A DNA stretch of 40,480 bases from Halobacteriales archaeon QS_5_70_17 (GTDB lineage Archaea > Halobacteriota > Halobacteria > Halobacteriales > Haloarculaceae). The translations under genes were made by a program, and so were the position numbers. Position 1 is the stretch's first letter; every line of letters begins with the position of its first letter. Below are positions 1 through 9,372 of the stretch, piece by piece. The stretch lies in contig PXRR01000073.1 of the NCBI GenBank assembly GCA_003021975.1, positions 1-40,480 on the forward strand, given 5' to 3'. The notes beneath the pieces are model-generated. The model was given only the letters and a program-made list of their open reading frames with translations. It made no database searches and was not told where the DNA came from.

Positions 1-828
1 AGCGGCGGCGTCGCGGCCACGAGCGCCGGCGCGTTCGCGGCACAGGGGCAGGGAGACGGAAAGGGACAGGGGGAGGACCCGATGGACGCCATGCCTGACG
101 GCATCGAGACTGCTCGGGTGCGGGTCGGCCACCTCATCTCCGACGCGCCGCCGGTCGACCTCCGGCTGACGCTGCCGGGGCTGGAGGACGTAGTCGACCT
201 GCCGGCGTACGAGGGGCTCCGTTACGGTCAGGTCGTACCCAATATCCCCGCGGACTACGCCGACTTCCCGGCGGGAGTCACGTTCGGCCTCCGGGTGACC
301 CCTGCAGGCGACCCGGACACGACGGTCGTCGAAATCCCCGAAATCGAGTTCGAGGCCGGTCGGAACTACACTCTGCTCGCTATCGGTGAACTCGACTCCG
401 AGAACGACGAACCGGGTCCGGACGCTCTGGCGCTGGTCGACAACCCCCACGAGGATCCGCCCTCCTACGGGCGCGACCAGCTCCCTTCCGAGGACGAAAC
501 CGACGTCCGGGTCGTCCACGCGCTGCCGGACTTCACCGACGACTTCAGGGTCGCGCAGGTCCGCGGTGGCGGCGGCCAGGTCGGTAACGTCAAGTACAGC
601 GAGGCGACCGACTACGCGACGATCGACCCCCACGGTGAGGTGTCACTCCACGCTGAGGGAGAGACGATCGCGACGGTCGGCGGCTTCCGCCCCGGGACGA
701 GAAACACCGTCTACGTCGTTTCCGACACCCCGGAGCCGGGCGGAAACAAGCCCGTCATCACGTCGACGATCGACGCGGTCGCGCGCCCGAACCTGAACGT
801 GTCCCTCGAGAACGCCTTCGAGGACTGA
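1..828 (+). CDS. Secreted DUF4397-domain protein, 5' end cut by the window
   Basis: The frame is open from base 1. The first codons read as the end of a Tat-type signal (Gly/Ala-rich stretch ending AGAFAAQGQ) followed by a short polar linker, so the true start lies upstream and the ATG at 82 is internal. The mature part holds two similar beta-rich units, one starting near VRVGHLISDAPPVDL and one near VRVVHALPDF, which is the pattern of DUF4397 proteins: extracytoplasmic, immunoglobulin-like, of unknown function and common in haloarchaea. Role at the cell surface is inferred; substrate unknown. It converges on pccA, with 73 bases between the two stop codons. Confidence 0.8.
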   Translation, partial: SGGVAATSAGAFAAQGQGDGKGQGEDPMDAMPDGIETARVRVGHLISDAPPVDLRLTLPGLEDVVDLPAYEGLRYGQVVPNIPADYADFPAGVTFGLRVTPAGDPDTTVVEIPEIEFEAGRNYTLLAIGELDSENDEPGPDALALVDNPHEDPPSYGRDQLPSEDETDVRVVHALPDFTDDFRVAQVRGGGGQVGNVKYSEATDYATIDPHGEVSLHAEGETIATVGGFRPGTRNTVYVVSDTPEPGGNKPVITSTIDAVARPNLNVSLENAFED

Positions 829-901
829 GAGTAGACCACCTCGCGCCGCGTCACCGTCGATATCGTTCTTTTTCCGTCTCGGCCGGAGGCGAGGGAGTGA
901 A

Positions 902-2776
902 CTAGTCGATCACGACCAGCAGGTCGCCCATGTCGACGCTCTGTCCTTCCTCGATGGCCACCTCGGTGACCGTGCCGCCGCGCTCGGCGACGATGTCGTT
1001 CTCCATCTTCATGGCCTCGAGCACGCAGATAATGTCCCCGTCGGCGACCTCGTCGCCCTCCTCGACCTCGACCGAGAGGATCGTCCCCTGCATCTCGGCG
1101 GTGACCTCCTCGCCCTCGGCGGTGCTCGCGGAGCCGCCTCCGCCTCCGCTTCCGCCGTCGCCGCCCCCGCCGCCCCTGTCGCCGGGCCGCCGGGCCTGCT
1201 GGCGACCGCCGCCTCCGCCCCCGCCGCTCACGGCCGGGATCGTCGGGCCGCCGCGCTCCTCGAGAGCGACCTCGAAGCGCTTGCCGTTGACCTCGACCGT
1301 GAACTCGCGTTCGGTCACCTCCTCGTTCCCTCCCTCGCTCTCCTCGGACGGTTCGGCGCTGCCCCACCGCTCCTGAGCCTCCCGGACGCGCTCCTGGTCG
1401 AGTTGCTCGTCGAGGTACTTCGTCGTGTGTGTGCCGGCGACGAACCGGTCGTCGGTCAGCATCAGCCGGTGGAACGGGACGACCGTGGGGATGCCCTCGA
1501 TCTCGTACTCGCCGAGCGCGCGCTGCGAGCGGGCGATGCACTCCTCGCGGTCGGAAGCGTGGACGATCAGCTTCGCGATCATCGAGTCGTAGTCGGTCAC
1601 CAGGTCGTCGCCCTGCCGGAGCGCGTCGTCCATTCGGACGCCGATGCCGCCCGGCGGATCGTAGGTCTTCAGGGCCCCCCCGCTCGCGGGCGCGAACTCC
1701 TCGGCGGCGTTCTCGGCGTTGATGCGGAATTCGATGGCGTGGCCCCGCAGGTCGACGTCGTCCTGCGCGAAGCCGATCTCGTCGCCCATCGCGACCCTGA
1801 GCTGCCACTTCACGATGTCGATGTCGGTGAGTTCCTCCGTGACGGTGTGCTCGACCTGGATGCGCGTGTTCACCTCGAGGAAGTAGAAGTTCGCGTCCTC
1901 GCCGAGCAGTTCGTCGGCGTCGCGGTCGGGGTCCTCCTCGACGAGGAACTCGAAAGTGCCGGCGTTCGTGTAGTCGGCCTCGCTGGCGCCCCGGCGGGCG
2001 GCCTCGCCGATCCGCTCGCGGAGGTCGTCGGTGAGCGCCGGCGAGGGGCCCTCCTCGATGACCTTCTGGTGGCGGCGCTGCAGCGAGCAGTCCCGCTCGC
2101 CGAGGTGGCGGACGTTGCCGTGCTCGTCGGCGAGGATCTGCACCTCGATGTGACGGGGGTTCTCGAGGTACCGCTCGAGGTAGACGTTGGGGTTGTCGAA
2201 GTAGGCCTCCCCCTCCCGCTGGGCGGACTCGAGTTGTTCGTCGGCCTCCTCGGGGCCACGGACGACCTTCATCCCGCGGCCGCCGCCCCCGCCCTCGGCC
2301 TTGATCGCGACCGGGTAGCCGTATTCCTCGCCGAACTCGGTGACCTCCTCGGGGTCCTCGACGGGGTCGGTGGTCCCCGGGACGATCGGCACGTCCGCCG
2401 ATCGCATGGTCTTGCGGGCGTGGGTCTTCTCGCCCATCTGTTCCATCGACCCGGAGGATGGCCCGACCCAGGTGATCCCCTCGGCGTCCTCCACGCGGGC
2501 CGCGAACCCGGCGTTCTCCGCGAGGAAGCCGTAGCCGGGGTGGATCGCGTCGGCGTCGGCGCGCCGGGCCGCGTCGACGATCGCTTCCTGGTCGAGATAC
2601 GAGTCCGCCGCTCGCGCCGGGCCGACGTTGTACGCCTCGTCGGCGTAGCGGACGTGGCCGGCGTCCTTGTCGGCCTCGCTGTACACGGCGACGGTTCCGA
2701 TTCCGAGTTCTTCGCACGCGCGCATCACTCGGACGGCGATCTCGCCGCGGTTGGCGACGAGCACCTTCTCGAACAT
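902..2776 (-). CDS. pccA: Acyl-CoA (propionyl/acetyl-CoA) carboxylase alpha subunit: biotin carboxylase plus biotin carrier
   Basis: 624 residues. Residues 1-450 are a biotin carboxylase: N-terminal [17 protein letters not shown], an ATP-grasp with the glycine-rich loop [10 protein letters not shown], and the [12 protein letters not shown] and [16 protein letters not shown] motifs. The C-terminal 75 residues are a biotinyl carrier domain with the EAMKMEN site (biotinylated Lys near 590). A very Gly-rich linker (about 520-555) joins them and probably acts as a swinging hinge. The protein carboxylates biotin with ATP and bicarbonate for transfer to propionyl-CoA (or acetyl-CoA) by PccB. A TATA-like box lies near 2798-2806, about 27 bases before the ATG, suggesting a leaderless mRNA. 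It is separated from pccB-pccX by an opposing gene, so it has its own promoter. Acyl-CoA preference cannot be read from sequence; propionyl-CoA is inferred from the PccX-type partner. Confidence 0.93.
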   Translation of the reverse strand: MFEKVLVANRGEIAVRVMRACEELGIGTVAVYSEADKDAGHVRYADEAYNVGPARAADSYLDQEAIVDAARRADADAIHPGYGFLAENAGFAARVEDAEGITWVGPSSGSMEQMGEKTHARKTMRSADVPIVPGTTDPVEDPEEVTEFGEEYGYPVAIKAEGGGGGRGMKVVRGPEEADEQLESAQREGEAYFDNPNVYLERYLENPRHIEVQILADEHGNVRHLGERDCSLQRRHQKVIEEGPSPALTDDLRERIGEAARRGASEADYTNAGTFEFLVEEDPDRDADELLGEDANFYFLEVNTRIQVEHTVTEELTDIDIVKWQLRVAMGDEIGFAQDDVDLRGHAIEFRINAENAAEEFAPASGGALKTYDPPGGIGVRMDDALRQGDDLVTDYDSMIAKLIVHASDREECIARSQRALGEYEIEGIPTVVPFHRLMLTDDRFVAGTHTTKYLDEQLDQERVREAQERWGSAEPSEESEGGNEEVTEREFTVEVNGKRFEVALEERGGPTIPAVSGGGGGGGRQQARRPGDRGGGGGDGGSGGGGGSASTAEGEEVTAEMQGTILSVEVEEGDEVADGDIICVLEAMKMENDIVAERGGTVTEVAIEEGQSVDMGDLLVVID

Positions 2777-2797
2777 GGCCGTGTCTATCAGGAGTCA

Positions 2798-2806
2798 CCA
2801 AATAAA
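2798..2806 (-). promoter_or_regulatory. TATA-like box of pccA
   Basis: On the minus strand the AT-rich GATTTATTT lies about 25-30 bases before the pccA ATG at 2776, the spacing expected for a haloarchaeal TATA box driving a leaderless transcript. It sits in the 159-base gap shared with the divergent phosphodiesterase gene. The call rests on sequence and spacing only. Confidence 0.5.
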
Positions 2807-2935
2807 TCTACGTGCACGCCGTCGGCTTTCCGACCGATCCTCGGAGGTGTCTGCTCTCCCGGCCGTCGCCCTCTCCCCGACCGGGGGCCGCTCGTAATCC
2901 CGTGCCTACATGGGTTCGGCCCTCAATCCGGGCGT

Positions 2936-3616
2936 ATGCGCTGTATCGGGCACCGGGGGTGTGCGGCCCGCGCGCCGGAGAATACGGTCCGGGCCGTCGA
3001 ACTCGCGGCTCCCCACGTCGACATGGTCGAGGTGGACGTGCGCCGCTGTGGCTCGGGCGAACTCGTCGTCTCCCACGACGAGCGCCTGGGACGGCTGACC
3101 GACGGCGCGGGGCGGGTCGACGAGACGCCACACGCCCGACTCCGCGAACTCCGCGTCGAGAACAGCGACGAACGGATCCCCCTGCTCTCGGACCTGCTGG
3201 CCGCCGTCCCCGCCGAGGTCGGGATCAACGTCGAGTTGAAGCACGCTGGCATCGCCGGGGACCTGCTCGCGATCCTCGACGACGCCGACAACGACGTGGT
3301 CCTCTCCTCGTTCGACGAGGACGCGCTCGCGGAGGTCGGCGCGCGCGGCGAGTACCCCCTCGGCTACCTCTTCCACCGCTCGATCCGCCGGCTCGGGCGC
3401 AACTGGCGACACGCGCTCGAGGCGGCGCGCAATCTCGACTGCGCCTACCTCCACCCGGAATACCGGCTCTGTCTCGGGCGCCCGGAGCGCGTCGAGCGCG
3501 CCCACGCTGCGGGCTTCGAGGTGAATGCCTGGACGGTCAAGCGCGCCCGGACGGTCGAGCGCCTCCGGGCGGTTGGCGTCGACGGCGTCATCGTCGACGA
3601 CTGGGAGATCGTCTAG
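2936..3616 (+). CDS. Glycerophosphodiester phosphodiesterase family protein
   Basis: 226 residues from the ATG at 2936; longer in-frame extensions upstream run antisense through pccA and are not credible. The protein opens with MRCIGHRGCAARAPENTVRAV, the GHRG...PENT signature of the GDPD TIM barrel; it continues with the metal-binding VEVDVR, then VVSHD, and later NVELK and VNAWTV(K), all in family order. These enzymes hydrolyse glycerophosphodiesters to an alcohol and sn-glycerol 3-phosphate in a metal-dependent way; in haloarchaea lipid turnover is a plausible source of substrate. No signal peptide, so cytoplasmic. It is divergent from pccA and its stop codon overlaps the pccX stop tail to tail (shared CTAG), so it splits what is usually a pccB-pccX-pccA block. 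Confidence 0.88.
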   Translation: MRCIGHRGCAARAPENTVRAVELAAPHVDMVEVDVRRCGSGELVVSHDERLGRLTDGAGRVDETPHARLRELRVENSDERIPLLSDLLAAVPAEVGINVELKHAGIAGDLLAILDDADNDVVLSSFDEDALAEVGARGEYPLGYLFHRSIRRLGRNWRHALEAARNLDCAYLHPEYRLCLGRPERVERAHAAGFEVNAWTVKRARTVERLRAVGVDGVIVDDWEIV

Positions 3617-3863
3617 TAGCGATCGACCCGACCGGCGGCCGCTCCGGACCGCGGCGGCGCCGCCGGCGCCTGGTCGACCGGGCACCCGAGCCCCGCCAGT
3701 CGTCCGGCGAACGTCCACAGCCTCCCTCGCGGAATTCGCCGGACCGGTCGGACTCGGTCGCCGCCGCGAGCGCCACCGCCCGGAGGTCGGCCACGACCGC
3801 AGCGGCCTCGTCCGCGTCGGCGTCGGCGTCTCCGGGCAGTCGGATGGACAGGGGGCCGCCCAC
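3613..3863 (-). pseudogene. pccX: pccX, small subunit of propionyl-CoA carboxylase, interrupted by a one-base frameshift
   Basis: From a GTG at 3863 the frame gives MGGPLSIRLPGDADADADEAAAVVADL, an acidic helix typical of the small 'acc operon protein'/PccX of haloarchaea, down to EFREG. The family's C-terminal part then continues one frame away: RLWTFAGRLAGL ... AAAGRVDRY and a stop at 3613. Adding one G to the coding-strand GGG run at 3724-3726 restores an 83-residue protein of family length. PccX is the third, small subunit of haloarchaeal propionyl-CoA carboxylase (known from Haloferax mediterranei, where it is needed for activity). The gene follows pccB by 60 bases on the same strand, as expected for an operon. 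Because the two halves are otherwise well preserved, a sequencing or assembly slip is as likely as a real mutation. Confidence 0.72.
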
Positions 3864-3923
3864 ACTCGGTCCGCGTGAGCCGTTTCGGGCTGGGAACAGA
3901 GCGGGGCCGCGCTACGGCCGTTA

Positions 3924-5474
3924 CTACAGCGGGATGTTCCCGTGCTTGCGGGAGGGCTGGGACTTGCGCTTGGTCTCCAGCACCTCCAGGTCCGAGACCA
4001 GCCGTCGGCGGGTGTCGGTCGGTTCGATGACGTCGTCGACGAACCCGCGGTTGGCCGCGGTATAGGGGTTGGCGAACTCCTCGCGGTACTCCTCGATCAG
4101 TTCCTCGCGGCGCGCCTCGGTGTCCTCGGCGGCCTCGAGTTCGTCGTCGTAGAGGACGTTCACGGCTCCCTTGGGACCCATGACGGCGATCTCGGCGGTC
4201 GGCCACGCGTAGTTGACGTCCGCGCCGATGTGCTTGGACGCCATCACGTCGTAGGCGCCGCCGTAGGCCTTCCGAGTGATGACCGTCATGAGCGGGACGG
4301 TCGCCTCGCTGTAGGCGTACAGGAGCTTCGCACCGTGTTTGATGATGCCGTTGTGCTCCTGGTCGGTCCCGGGCATGAACCCCGGCACGTCGACGAACGT
4401 GAGGATCGGGATGTTGAACGCGTCGCAGAACCGGACGAACCGCGCGCCCTTCAGCGAGGCGTCGATGTCCAGCGTGCCCGCGTTCACGCGGGGCTGGTTG
4501 GCGACGACGCCGATCGAGTGCCCGTCCAGGCGGGCGAACCCGATCGCGATGTTTCGGGCGTACCCCTCCTGGACCTCGAAGAAGGAGCCCTCGTCGACGA
4601 CCCGGTCGATCACGTTCGTGATGTCGTAGGGCTTGCGGGGCTGGTCGGGGACGATCTCCGTCAGTTCCTCGTCGGCGCGCTCGGGGTCGTCCCACGGCTC
4701 GACCCGCGGCGGGTCCTCGATGTTGTTCTGGGGGACGTACGAGAGCAGTCGCCGGATGTCGTCGAGGGCGTCCTCCTCGCTCGCCTCCGCGAAGTGCGCG
4801 ACGCCCGACTCGCTGGCGTGGGTCGTCGCGCCGCCGAGTTCGTCGAAGCCGACCTCCTCGCCTGTGACCGTCTCGATGACGTCGGGACCGGTGATGAACA
4901 TGTGGCTCGTGTCCTCGACCATGAACACGAAGTCGGTGATCGCGGGGGAGTAGACGGCCCCGCCGGCGCAGGGGCCCATGATCGAGGAGATCTGCGGGAC
5001 GACGCCGCTGGCCTTCTGGTTGCGGTGGAAGACGTCGGCGTAGCCCGCCAGCGCGTCGATCCCCTCCTGGATGCGCGCGCCCGCGGAGTCGTTCAATCCG
5101 ATGATGGGCACGCCGACATCCAGGGCGCGGTCCATCACCTTGCAGACCTTCTCGGCGAACACCTCGCCCAGCGACCCGCCGAAGACGGTGAAGTCGTGGG
5201 CGAACACGACCACCTTCCGGCCGTCGACCTCGCCGTAGCCGGTCACGACGCCGTCACCGGGGATCTGCTTTTCCTCCATACCGAACTTGTGGCTCCGGTG
5301 GGTCCGCAACTGGTCGAACTCCTCGAAGCTCCCCTCGTCGAGGAAGTAGTCGATCCGCTCGCGCGCGGTCATCTTGCCCCTCTCGTGCTGGGACTCGATG
5401 CGCTCCTCGCCGCCCCCGAGTTCGGCCCGGGCCTTCCGCTCGCGCAACTCCTCGATGCGCTCGTCCATCGTCAT
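3924..5474 (-). CDS. pccB: Acyl-CoA (propionyl-CoA) carboxylase beta subunit (carboxyltransferase)
   Basis: 516 residues, full family length. It begins [22 protein letters not shown] and shows the crotonase-fold carboxyltransferase signatures in both halves: [40 protein letters not shown], then [38 protein letters not shown] and [21 protein letters not shown]. It moves the carboxyl group from biotin on PccA to propionyl-CoA, giving (S)-methylmalonyl-CoA. The G-A-Y/D region resembles propionyl-/methylmalonyl-type beta subunits rather than bacterial AccD, but acetyl-CoA activity cannot be excluded. The AT-rich patch at about 5502-5512 lies about 30 bases before the start and may be its TATA element. 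First gene of a pccB-pccX unit. Confidence 0.93.
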   Translation of the reverse strand: MTMDERIEELRERKARAELGGGEERIESQHERGKMTARERIDYFLDEGSFEEFDQLRTHRSHKFGMEEKQIPGDGVVTGYGEVDGRKVVVFAHDFTVFGGSLGEVFAEKVCKVMDRALDVGVPIIGLNDSAGARIQEGIDALAGYADVFHRNQKASGVVPQISSIMGPCAGGAVYSPAITDFVFMVEDTSHMFITGPDVIETVTGEEVGFDELGGATTHASESGVAHFAEASEEDALDDIRRLLSYVPQNNIEDPPRVEPWDDPERADEELTEIVPDQPRKPYDITNVIDRVVDEGSFFEVQEGYARNIAIGFARLDGHSIGVVANQPRVNAGTLDIDASLKGARFVRFCDAFNIPILTFVDVPGFMPGTDQEHNGIIKHGAKLLYAYSEATVPLMTVITRKAYGGAYDVMASKHIGADVNYAWPTAEIAVMGPKGAVNVLYDDELEAAEDTEARREELIEEYREEFANPYTAANRGFVDDVIEPTDTRRRLVSDLEVLETKRKSQPSRKHGNIPL

Positions 5475-5604
5475 TGATTGGCGGTGGTTCAGCCGAACGG
5501 AGGAAAAACATACCGGGATGGGAGCCGCCGATCCGCGAGGATCGACCCCCCGGCTCGAGTCCGGAACCGCATCGCATTTTTACGCCGGATCGCCAACGTG
5601 GCCC

Positions 5605-6345
5605 GTGGAGAACGTCACTGACCGAACGAGCAACCCGTTCGGGATGGATCCGCCCTGCGAGGCGCGCGTCCCCGGATACGGCGACGCCAACGCCGACTTC
5701 CACGTGATCGGCGACCACCCCGGCGTCCACGGGGGAATCGACCCGGTCGGCACCGACGAGGACGGCCGACCGCTGCGGGTGCCGTTCACCAACGAGGCGG
5801 GCCTGCGCCTCCAGGAGGCGCTGGTCCCGGGGGGCCTGCTCGCCGAGGCCGGCCAGCGTCCGACGGTCGACCGAACCTTCCTGTCGTATCTCCACACGTG
5901 CGTCCCGCCCGGGACCGGACCCCGCGAGTCCGGCGCCGGGAGCGTCCCCTCGACTGCGGTCCGGGCCAACGGGGCCGGCGACGCCGACGCCGACGACCCG
6001 TCGGAGCCGACCGAGCGAGACTACGCCGAGATGGAGGCGTTCTTCGACGCCGAACTCCGGGCCATCGCCGCCCACGTCCTACTGCCGGTCGGCGGGCGGG
6101 CGATCCGGCACGTCCTCGCGGAGTACACCGCTCGCCCGACGGACGTCGATCCGGCGGCCATCCACGCCACGGAGATCCTCGGCAGCGGCTTCCTCGTCTA
6201 CCCGATCCGGGAGCCCGCGCAGTGGGACGACGGCGACCGCGACCGCCTGGTCGACGCGCTCCGGGACCTCCGGTCGACGGACTTCCGGCGCGAGGCCGAC
6301 CTCGGGCGGTTCGTCCCCGGGGCCGACCCCTACCACGTGCGGTGA
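5605..6345 (+). CDS. Uracil-DNA glycosylase superfamily protein
   Basis: 246 residues from a GTG at 5605. I chose this start because an AT-rich box (5576-5583) lies 22-29 bases upstream and because the in-frame sequence before it runs into pccB antisense. The protein starts MENVTDRTSNPFGMDPPCEA and has VIGDHPGVHGG, which resembles motif A (G-x-x-P-G) of family 4/5-type uracil-DNA glycosylases, then an internal low-complexity GAGDADADDPSEPT stretch and a C-terminal segment around ILGSGFLVYPIREPAQW. I see no Cys cluster for a 4Fe-4S site, so it may be a divergent, haloarchaea-specific branch. A DNA-repair role is inferred from the fold assignment only. The next gene follows in the same direction after 45 bases. 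Confidence 0.62.
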   Translation: MENVTDRTSNPFGMDPPCEARVPGYGDANADFHVIGDHPGVHGGIDPVGTDEDGRPLRVPFTNEAGLRLQEALVPGGLLAEAGQRPTVDRTFLSYLHTCVPPGTGPRESGAGSVPSTAVRANGAGDADADDPSEPTERDYAEMEAFFDAELRAIAAHVLLPVGGRAIRHVLAEYTARPTDVDPAAIHATEILGSGFLVYPIREPAQWDDGDRDRLVDALRDLRSTDFRREADLGRFVPGADPYHVR

Positions 6346-6390
6346 GTTCTCGGGACCAGGGATTTGTCCCTCCGGCGGAAAGGCGACCAC

Positions 6391-6783
6391 GTGAACGCGA
6401 CCGCGGAACTCACCGTCGAGACCGCCGACCGGGTCGACGTCGTCGATATCACCGACGGCGTCGCGGGCGCGCTGCCCGACGACCACGACGGCCTCGCGAC
6501 GGTCTTCGTCCGGCACACGACCGCCGGCGTCGCGATCAACGAGGCCGAACCCCGGTTGCTCGACGACGTCGAGCGGTTCGTCGCGACGCTGGCGCCCCGC
6601 GGGGAGTGGGACCACGACGAACTGGACGGGAACGCCGCCGCCCACCTCCGGTCGATGCTGCTCGGCCGGGACGCCACTCTGCCGGTCGCGGGCGGCGCGC
6701 CCGACCTCGGAACCTGGCAGTCGGTGTTACTCGTCGAGTGCGACGGCCCGCGCGAGCGGACGGTCGGCGTCTACCCCCACTGA
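6391..6783 (+). CDS. YjbQ/UPF0047 family protein
   Basis: 130 residues from the GTG at 6391, preceded by a purine-rich GGCGGAAAGG; a TTG at 6364 would add nine residues. Family hallmarks are VFVRHTTAGVAINEAEPRLLDDVERF, with the conserved HTTA and NE, the GEWDHDELDGNAAAHLRSMLLG stretch, and GTWQSVLLVECDGPRERTV near the C terminus. Length fits this small trimeric family. Members have been reported to have weak thiamine-phosphate synthase activity, but the real role is not settled. It trails the glycosylase-family gene by 45 bases and could be co-transcribed. Confidence 0.85.
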   Translation: MNATAELTVETADRVDVVDITDGVAGALPDDHDGLATVFVRHTTAGVAINEAEPRLLDDVERFVATLAPRGEWDHDELDGNAAAHLRSMLLGRDATLPVAGGAPDLGTWQSVLLVECDGPRERTVGVYPH

Positions 6784-6860
6784 ATTCTCTCCCACCGAAT
6801 CTCACCGCGACGGGTCGGAGTTCGGCGATCCGGAACCGGCGGCGCCCCCGACCGGAGCGC

Positions 6861-8237
6861 CTACCGCAGCGGCCCGGGGACGATGTAGTAGCCCGACTCG
6901 GGCGTGAGGAAGATGTCGTTGAGGTTCAACAGCAGGACGCCCACGATGGCCAGCAGGAGGACCGTCCGCACCCACCACAGCCAGGCGGTCGGTAGCGACC
7001 CGCCGCCACGGGTCCCCCGCCGGATCTCGTCGACGGCCTCCGGGCCGAGCACCCAGCCGACGAAGAACACGACCAGCACCACCGTGATCGGGAGCAGCAG
7101 GGAGACGGCGATGCCGTCGAACCAGCCGAGCCACTCGAGGCTCATCGCGGAGGGAATGCCGAGCAGGAAGATGACGACCCCGAGGCCGGCGGCGGTCGGG
7201 GCCCGGGCGACGCCGCGGTTGTCGACGAGGTAGGAGACGACGGCCTCCAGCAGGCTGATCGACGAGGACAGCGCCGCGATCAGGACGGTGCCGAAGAAGA
7301 TGACGCCGACGACCCGCGCGGCGGTCGGCGCCAGGTTCGCGAGCGCGGTCGTGACGCCGACGAAGACGGCGCCGGCGCCCCCGCCGGAGCCGACCAGGTC
7401 ACCGCCGGGCTGGATCCCCGCCGCGAACAGCAGCGGGAAGACGACCGCGCCGGCGAGGACGCCGATGAACGTGTTCGCGATGGCGATGGAGAGGCCGTCG
7501 GTGCCCAGGTTGTCGTCCCCGGAGAGGTACGAGGCGTAGGTGATCATCACGCTGAACCCGACCGACAGCGAGAACAGCGCCTGGCCGACCGCCGCCGGGA
7601 TGACCGACGGCGCGTCGGCGACGATGGCGCCCACGTCCGGCGAGAGGTAGTACTGGTACCCCTCCGCCGCGCCGGGGAGGGTGAACGCGTAGGCCGCCAG
7701 CCCGAGCAGCAAGACGACGATGGCGGGCACCATGAACTTCGTCGCGAGTTCGATCCCCTTCTCGACGCCGAGCGCGACGATGAGGATCGTGATCCCCATG
7801 AACACCGCGTGGAGCGCGACGGCGTCGACGCCGGTCGCGGCCACGTCGGTGAAATACGACGACGGCATCTCGAGGACGGCCCCGGAGGCGAACCCGTAGA
7901 CGAACCGGATCACCCAGCCCCCGACGACGCTGTAGTACGACAGCGTCCAGAAACTCGCCAGCACGCCGATCGCGCCGGCGAACGACCACCGCGAGTAGTT
8001 GATCCGCCGGAACGCCTCGATGGCGTTGATGTTCGCCCGGCGGCCGATGACGAACTCGGCGAGCAGCGCCGGGAGCCCGATCGCGATCACCGCGATCAGG
8101 TAGACGATCAGGAACGCCGCGCCGCCGTTGTCGGCGGTCTGGAAGGGGAACCGCCAGATGTTTCCGAGCCCCACGGCGCTGCCGATCGCCGCGAGGATGA
8201 ACCCGACTCTCGTCGCCCATGTCTCGCGTCGTACCAT
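6861..8237 (-). CDS. Sodium-dependent symporter of the SNF/NSS family
   Basis: 458 residues and very hydrophobic, with about 11-12 predicted membrane helices. The N terminus MVRRETWATRVGFILAAIGSAVGLGNIWRFPFQTADNGGAAFLIVY is the highly conserved helix 1-2 signature of neurotransmitter:sodium symporters, with the unwound GSAVGLGN segment that binds Na+ and substrate. Prokaryotic members import amino acids or related solutes using the sodium gradient, which is large in a haloarchaeon. Substrate is unknown. An AT-rich box near 8263-8270 lies about 28 bases before the ATG. Monocistronic; no neighbour suggests a substrate. Confidence 0.92.
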   Translation of the reverse strand: MVRRETWATRVGFILAAIGSAVGLGNIWRFPFQTADNGGAAFLIVYLIAVIAIGLPALLAEFVIGRRANINAIEAFRRINYSRWSFAGAIGVLASFWTLSYYSVVGGWVIRFVYGFASGAVLEMPSSYFTDVAATGVDAVALHAVFMGITILIVALGVEKGIELATKFMVPAIVVLLLGLAAYAFTLPGAAEGYQYYLSPDVGAIVADAPSVIPAAVGQALFSLSVGFSVMITYASYLSGDDNLGTDGLSIAIANTFIGVLAGAVVFPLLFAAGIQPGGDLVGSGGGAGAVFVGVTTALANLAPTAARVVGVIFFGTVLIAALSSSISLLEAVVSYLVDNRGVARAPTAAGLGVVIFLLGIPSAMSLEWLGWFDGIAVSLLLPITVVLVVFFVGWVLGPEAVDEIRRGTRGGGSLPTAWLWWVRTVLLLAIVGVLLLNLNDIFLTPESGYYIVPGPLR

Positions 8238-8375
8238 ATCGCCGGTTGACTCCCGGCGGGTTCAAAAACGGTGTGCATCACAACGACGGGTTCAGCGGGC
8301 GAGGCGGGTGCGAGCGCGACGTCTCGGCCGTCGTGGGGGCGGTCTTTTTACTGCCTCCCGGAGTGATAGCAGTCG

Positions 8376-9371
8376 ATGGACGCGAGCGACTTCGAGTCGG
8401 ACGCCTCCGAGACGGTTGGCCAGGAACCGGGTGGACCGATCGACGCGCTCCGACAGTGGCTGCTGATCGACGGGAACCGGGTCGCCATCGCCGTCGGCAT
8501 CTCGGCGGCGATCGGTGCCGTAGTCTACGGCCTCGTCGTCGCGAACTACCTCGCCGTCGGACCCGGGTCGTACCTCCCGACGCTGACGGGCAGCGGTCTC
8601 ACCTCGGGGCTGCTCACGCTGCTGACGGTCACCCTCTCGATCAACCAGCTCATCCTCTCGCGGGTGTTCGGCTCGACCGACAAGCTCTCGGACCGGCTCT
8701 CGGGGGTCGTCGACTTCCGAGACCGGGTCGAGACTATCGCGGACGTGGCGGCCACCCCGAGCAACCCCGCGGAGTTCCTCGCGCTCGTCGGGGAGACGAT
8801 GGTCGACCGCGTCGAACGAGTCCGGCGGACCGCGGACCCGGACCCCGACCTCCGGTCGTACCTCGACGCGATCGAGGGGTACGCGAGCGAACTGAGCGAC
8901 GTCCGCGAGCGAAGCGACAGCACGCGGGAACTGCTCTCGACGCTGCTCGGACCGGGCTACGCCAACAACCTCGTCGCGACCGAGCGGGTCCGCAACGAGT
9001 ACGAGGGGGACCTCCCCGAGGAGGCGAGCGACCACCTGGCGGCGATCCACGACCTGCTGAAGGCCGTGGCCGTCACCCGGCAGTTCTTCAAGACGCTCGC
9101 GATCCAGCAGGACCTCGCGCGGCTCTCCCGGATGCTCGTCTACTTCGGCGTCCCCGGACTGGTGACGCTGTTCGGGCTGACGCTAGCGTACACGCGCTCG
9201 ACGGTGAGCGTCCCGCCGGCCCTGCGGATCTGGGTCGCGTCGGTCGGGCTCGCCGTCGTCTCCCTGCCGATCTCGGTGCTCGTCGCTTACATGCTCCGGG
9301 TGGCGACGGTCTCGCTGTACAGCGTGAGCGTCGGTCCGTTCGTTCCCCCCGAAGAGCGGTCGACCGACTGA
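8376..9371 (+). CDS. Haloarchaeal membrane protein of unknown function
   Basis: 331 residues. Two hydrophobic segments near residues 30-95 (VAIAVGISAAIGAVVYGLVV and GLLTLLTVTLSINQLILSRVF) and two near 245-310 (LVYFGVPGLVTLFGLTLAY and LRIWVASVGLAVVSLPISVLVAYML) flank a charged region of about 150 residues rich in RE/DE, probably cytoplasmic and helical. A TATA-like TCTTTTTAC at about 8342-8350 precedes the ATG by about 28 bases. I do not recognise a named family. Its stop lies one base from the stop of the convergent SDR gene. Confidence 0.72.
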   Translation: MDASDFESDASETVGQEPGGPIDALRQWLLIDGNRVAIAVGISAAIGAVVYGLVVANYLAVGPGSYLPTLTGSGLTSGLLTLLTVTLSINQLILSRVFGSTDKLSDRLSGVVDFRDRVETIADVAATPSNPAEFLALVGETMVDRVERVRRTADPDPDLRSYLDAIEGYASELSDVRERSDSTRELLSTLLGPGYANNLVATERVRNEYEGDLPEEASDHLAAIHDLLKAVAVTRQFFKTLAIQQDLARLSRMLVYFGVPGLVTLFGLTLAYTRSTVSVPPALRIWVASVGLAVVSLPISVLVAYMLRVATVSLYSVSVGPFVPPEERSTD

Positions 9372-9372
9372 G

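Noticed and set aside
1403-2935. Long open frame on the plus strand leading into the phosphodiesterase gene
   Set aside because: It runs antisense through pccA; in GC-rich DNA stop codons are rare in several frames. The conserved GHRG start is at 2936.
3942-5477. 511-codon plus-strand frame opposite pccB
   Set aside because: Mirror frame of pccB, hydrophobic Val/Leu/Asp composition typical of antisense GC-rich frames, no family features.
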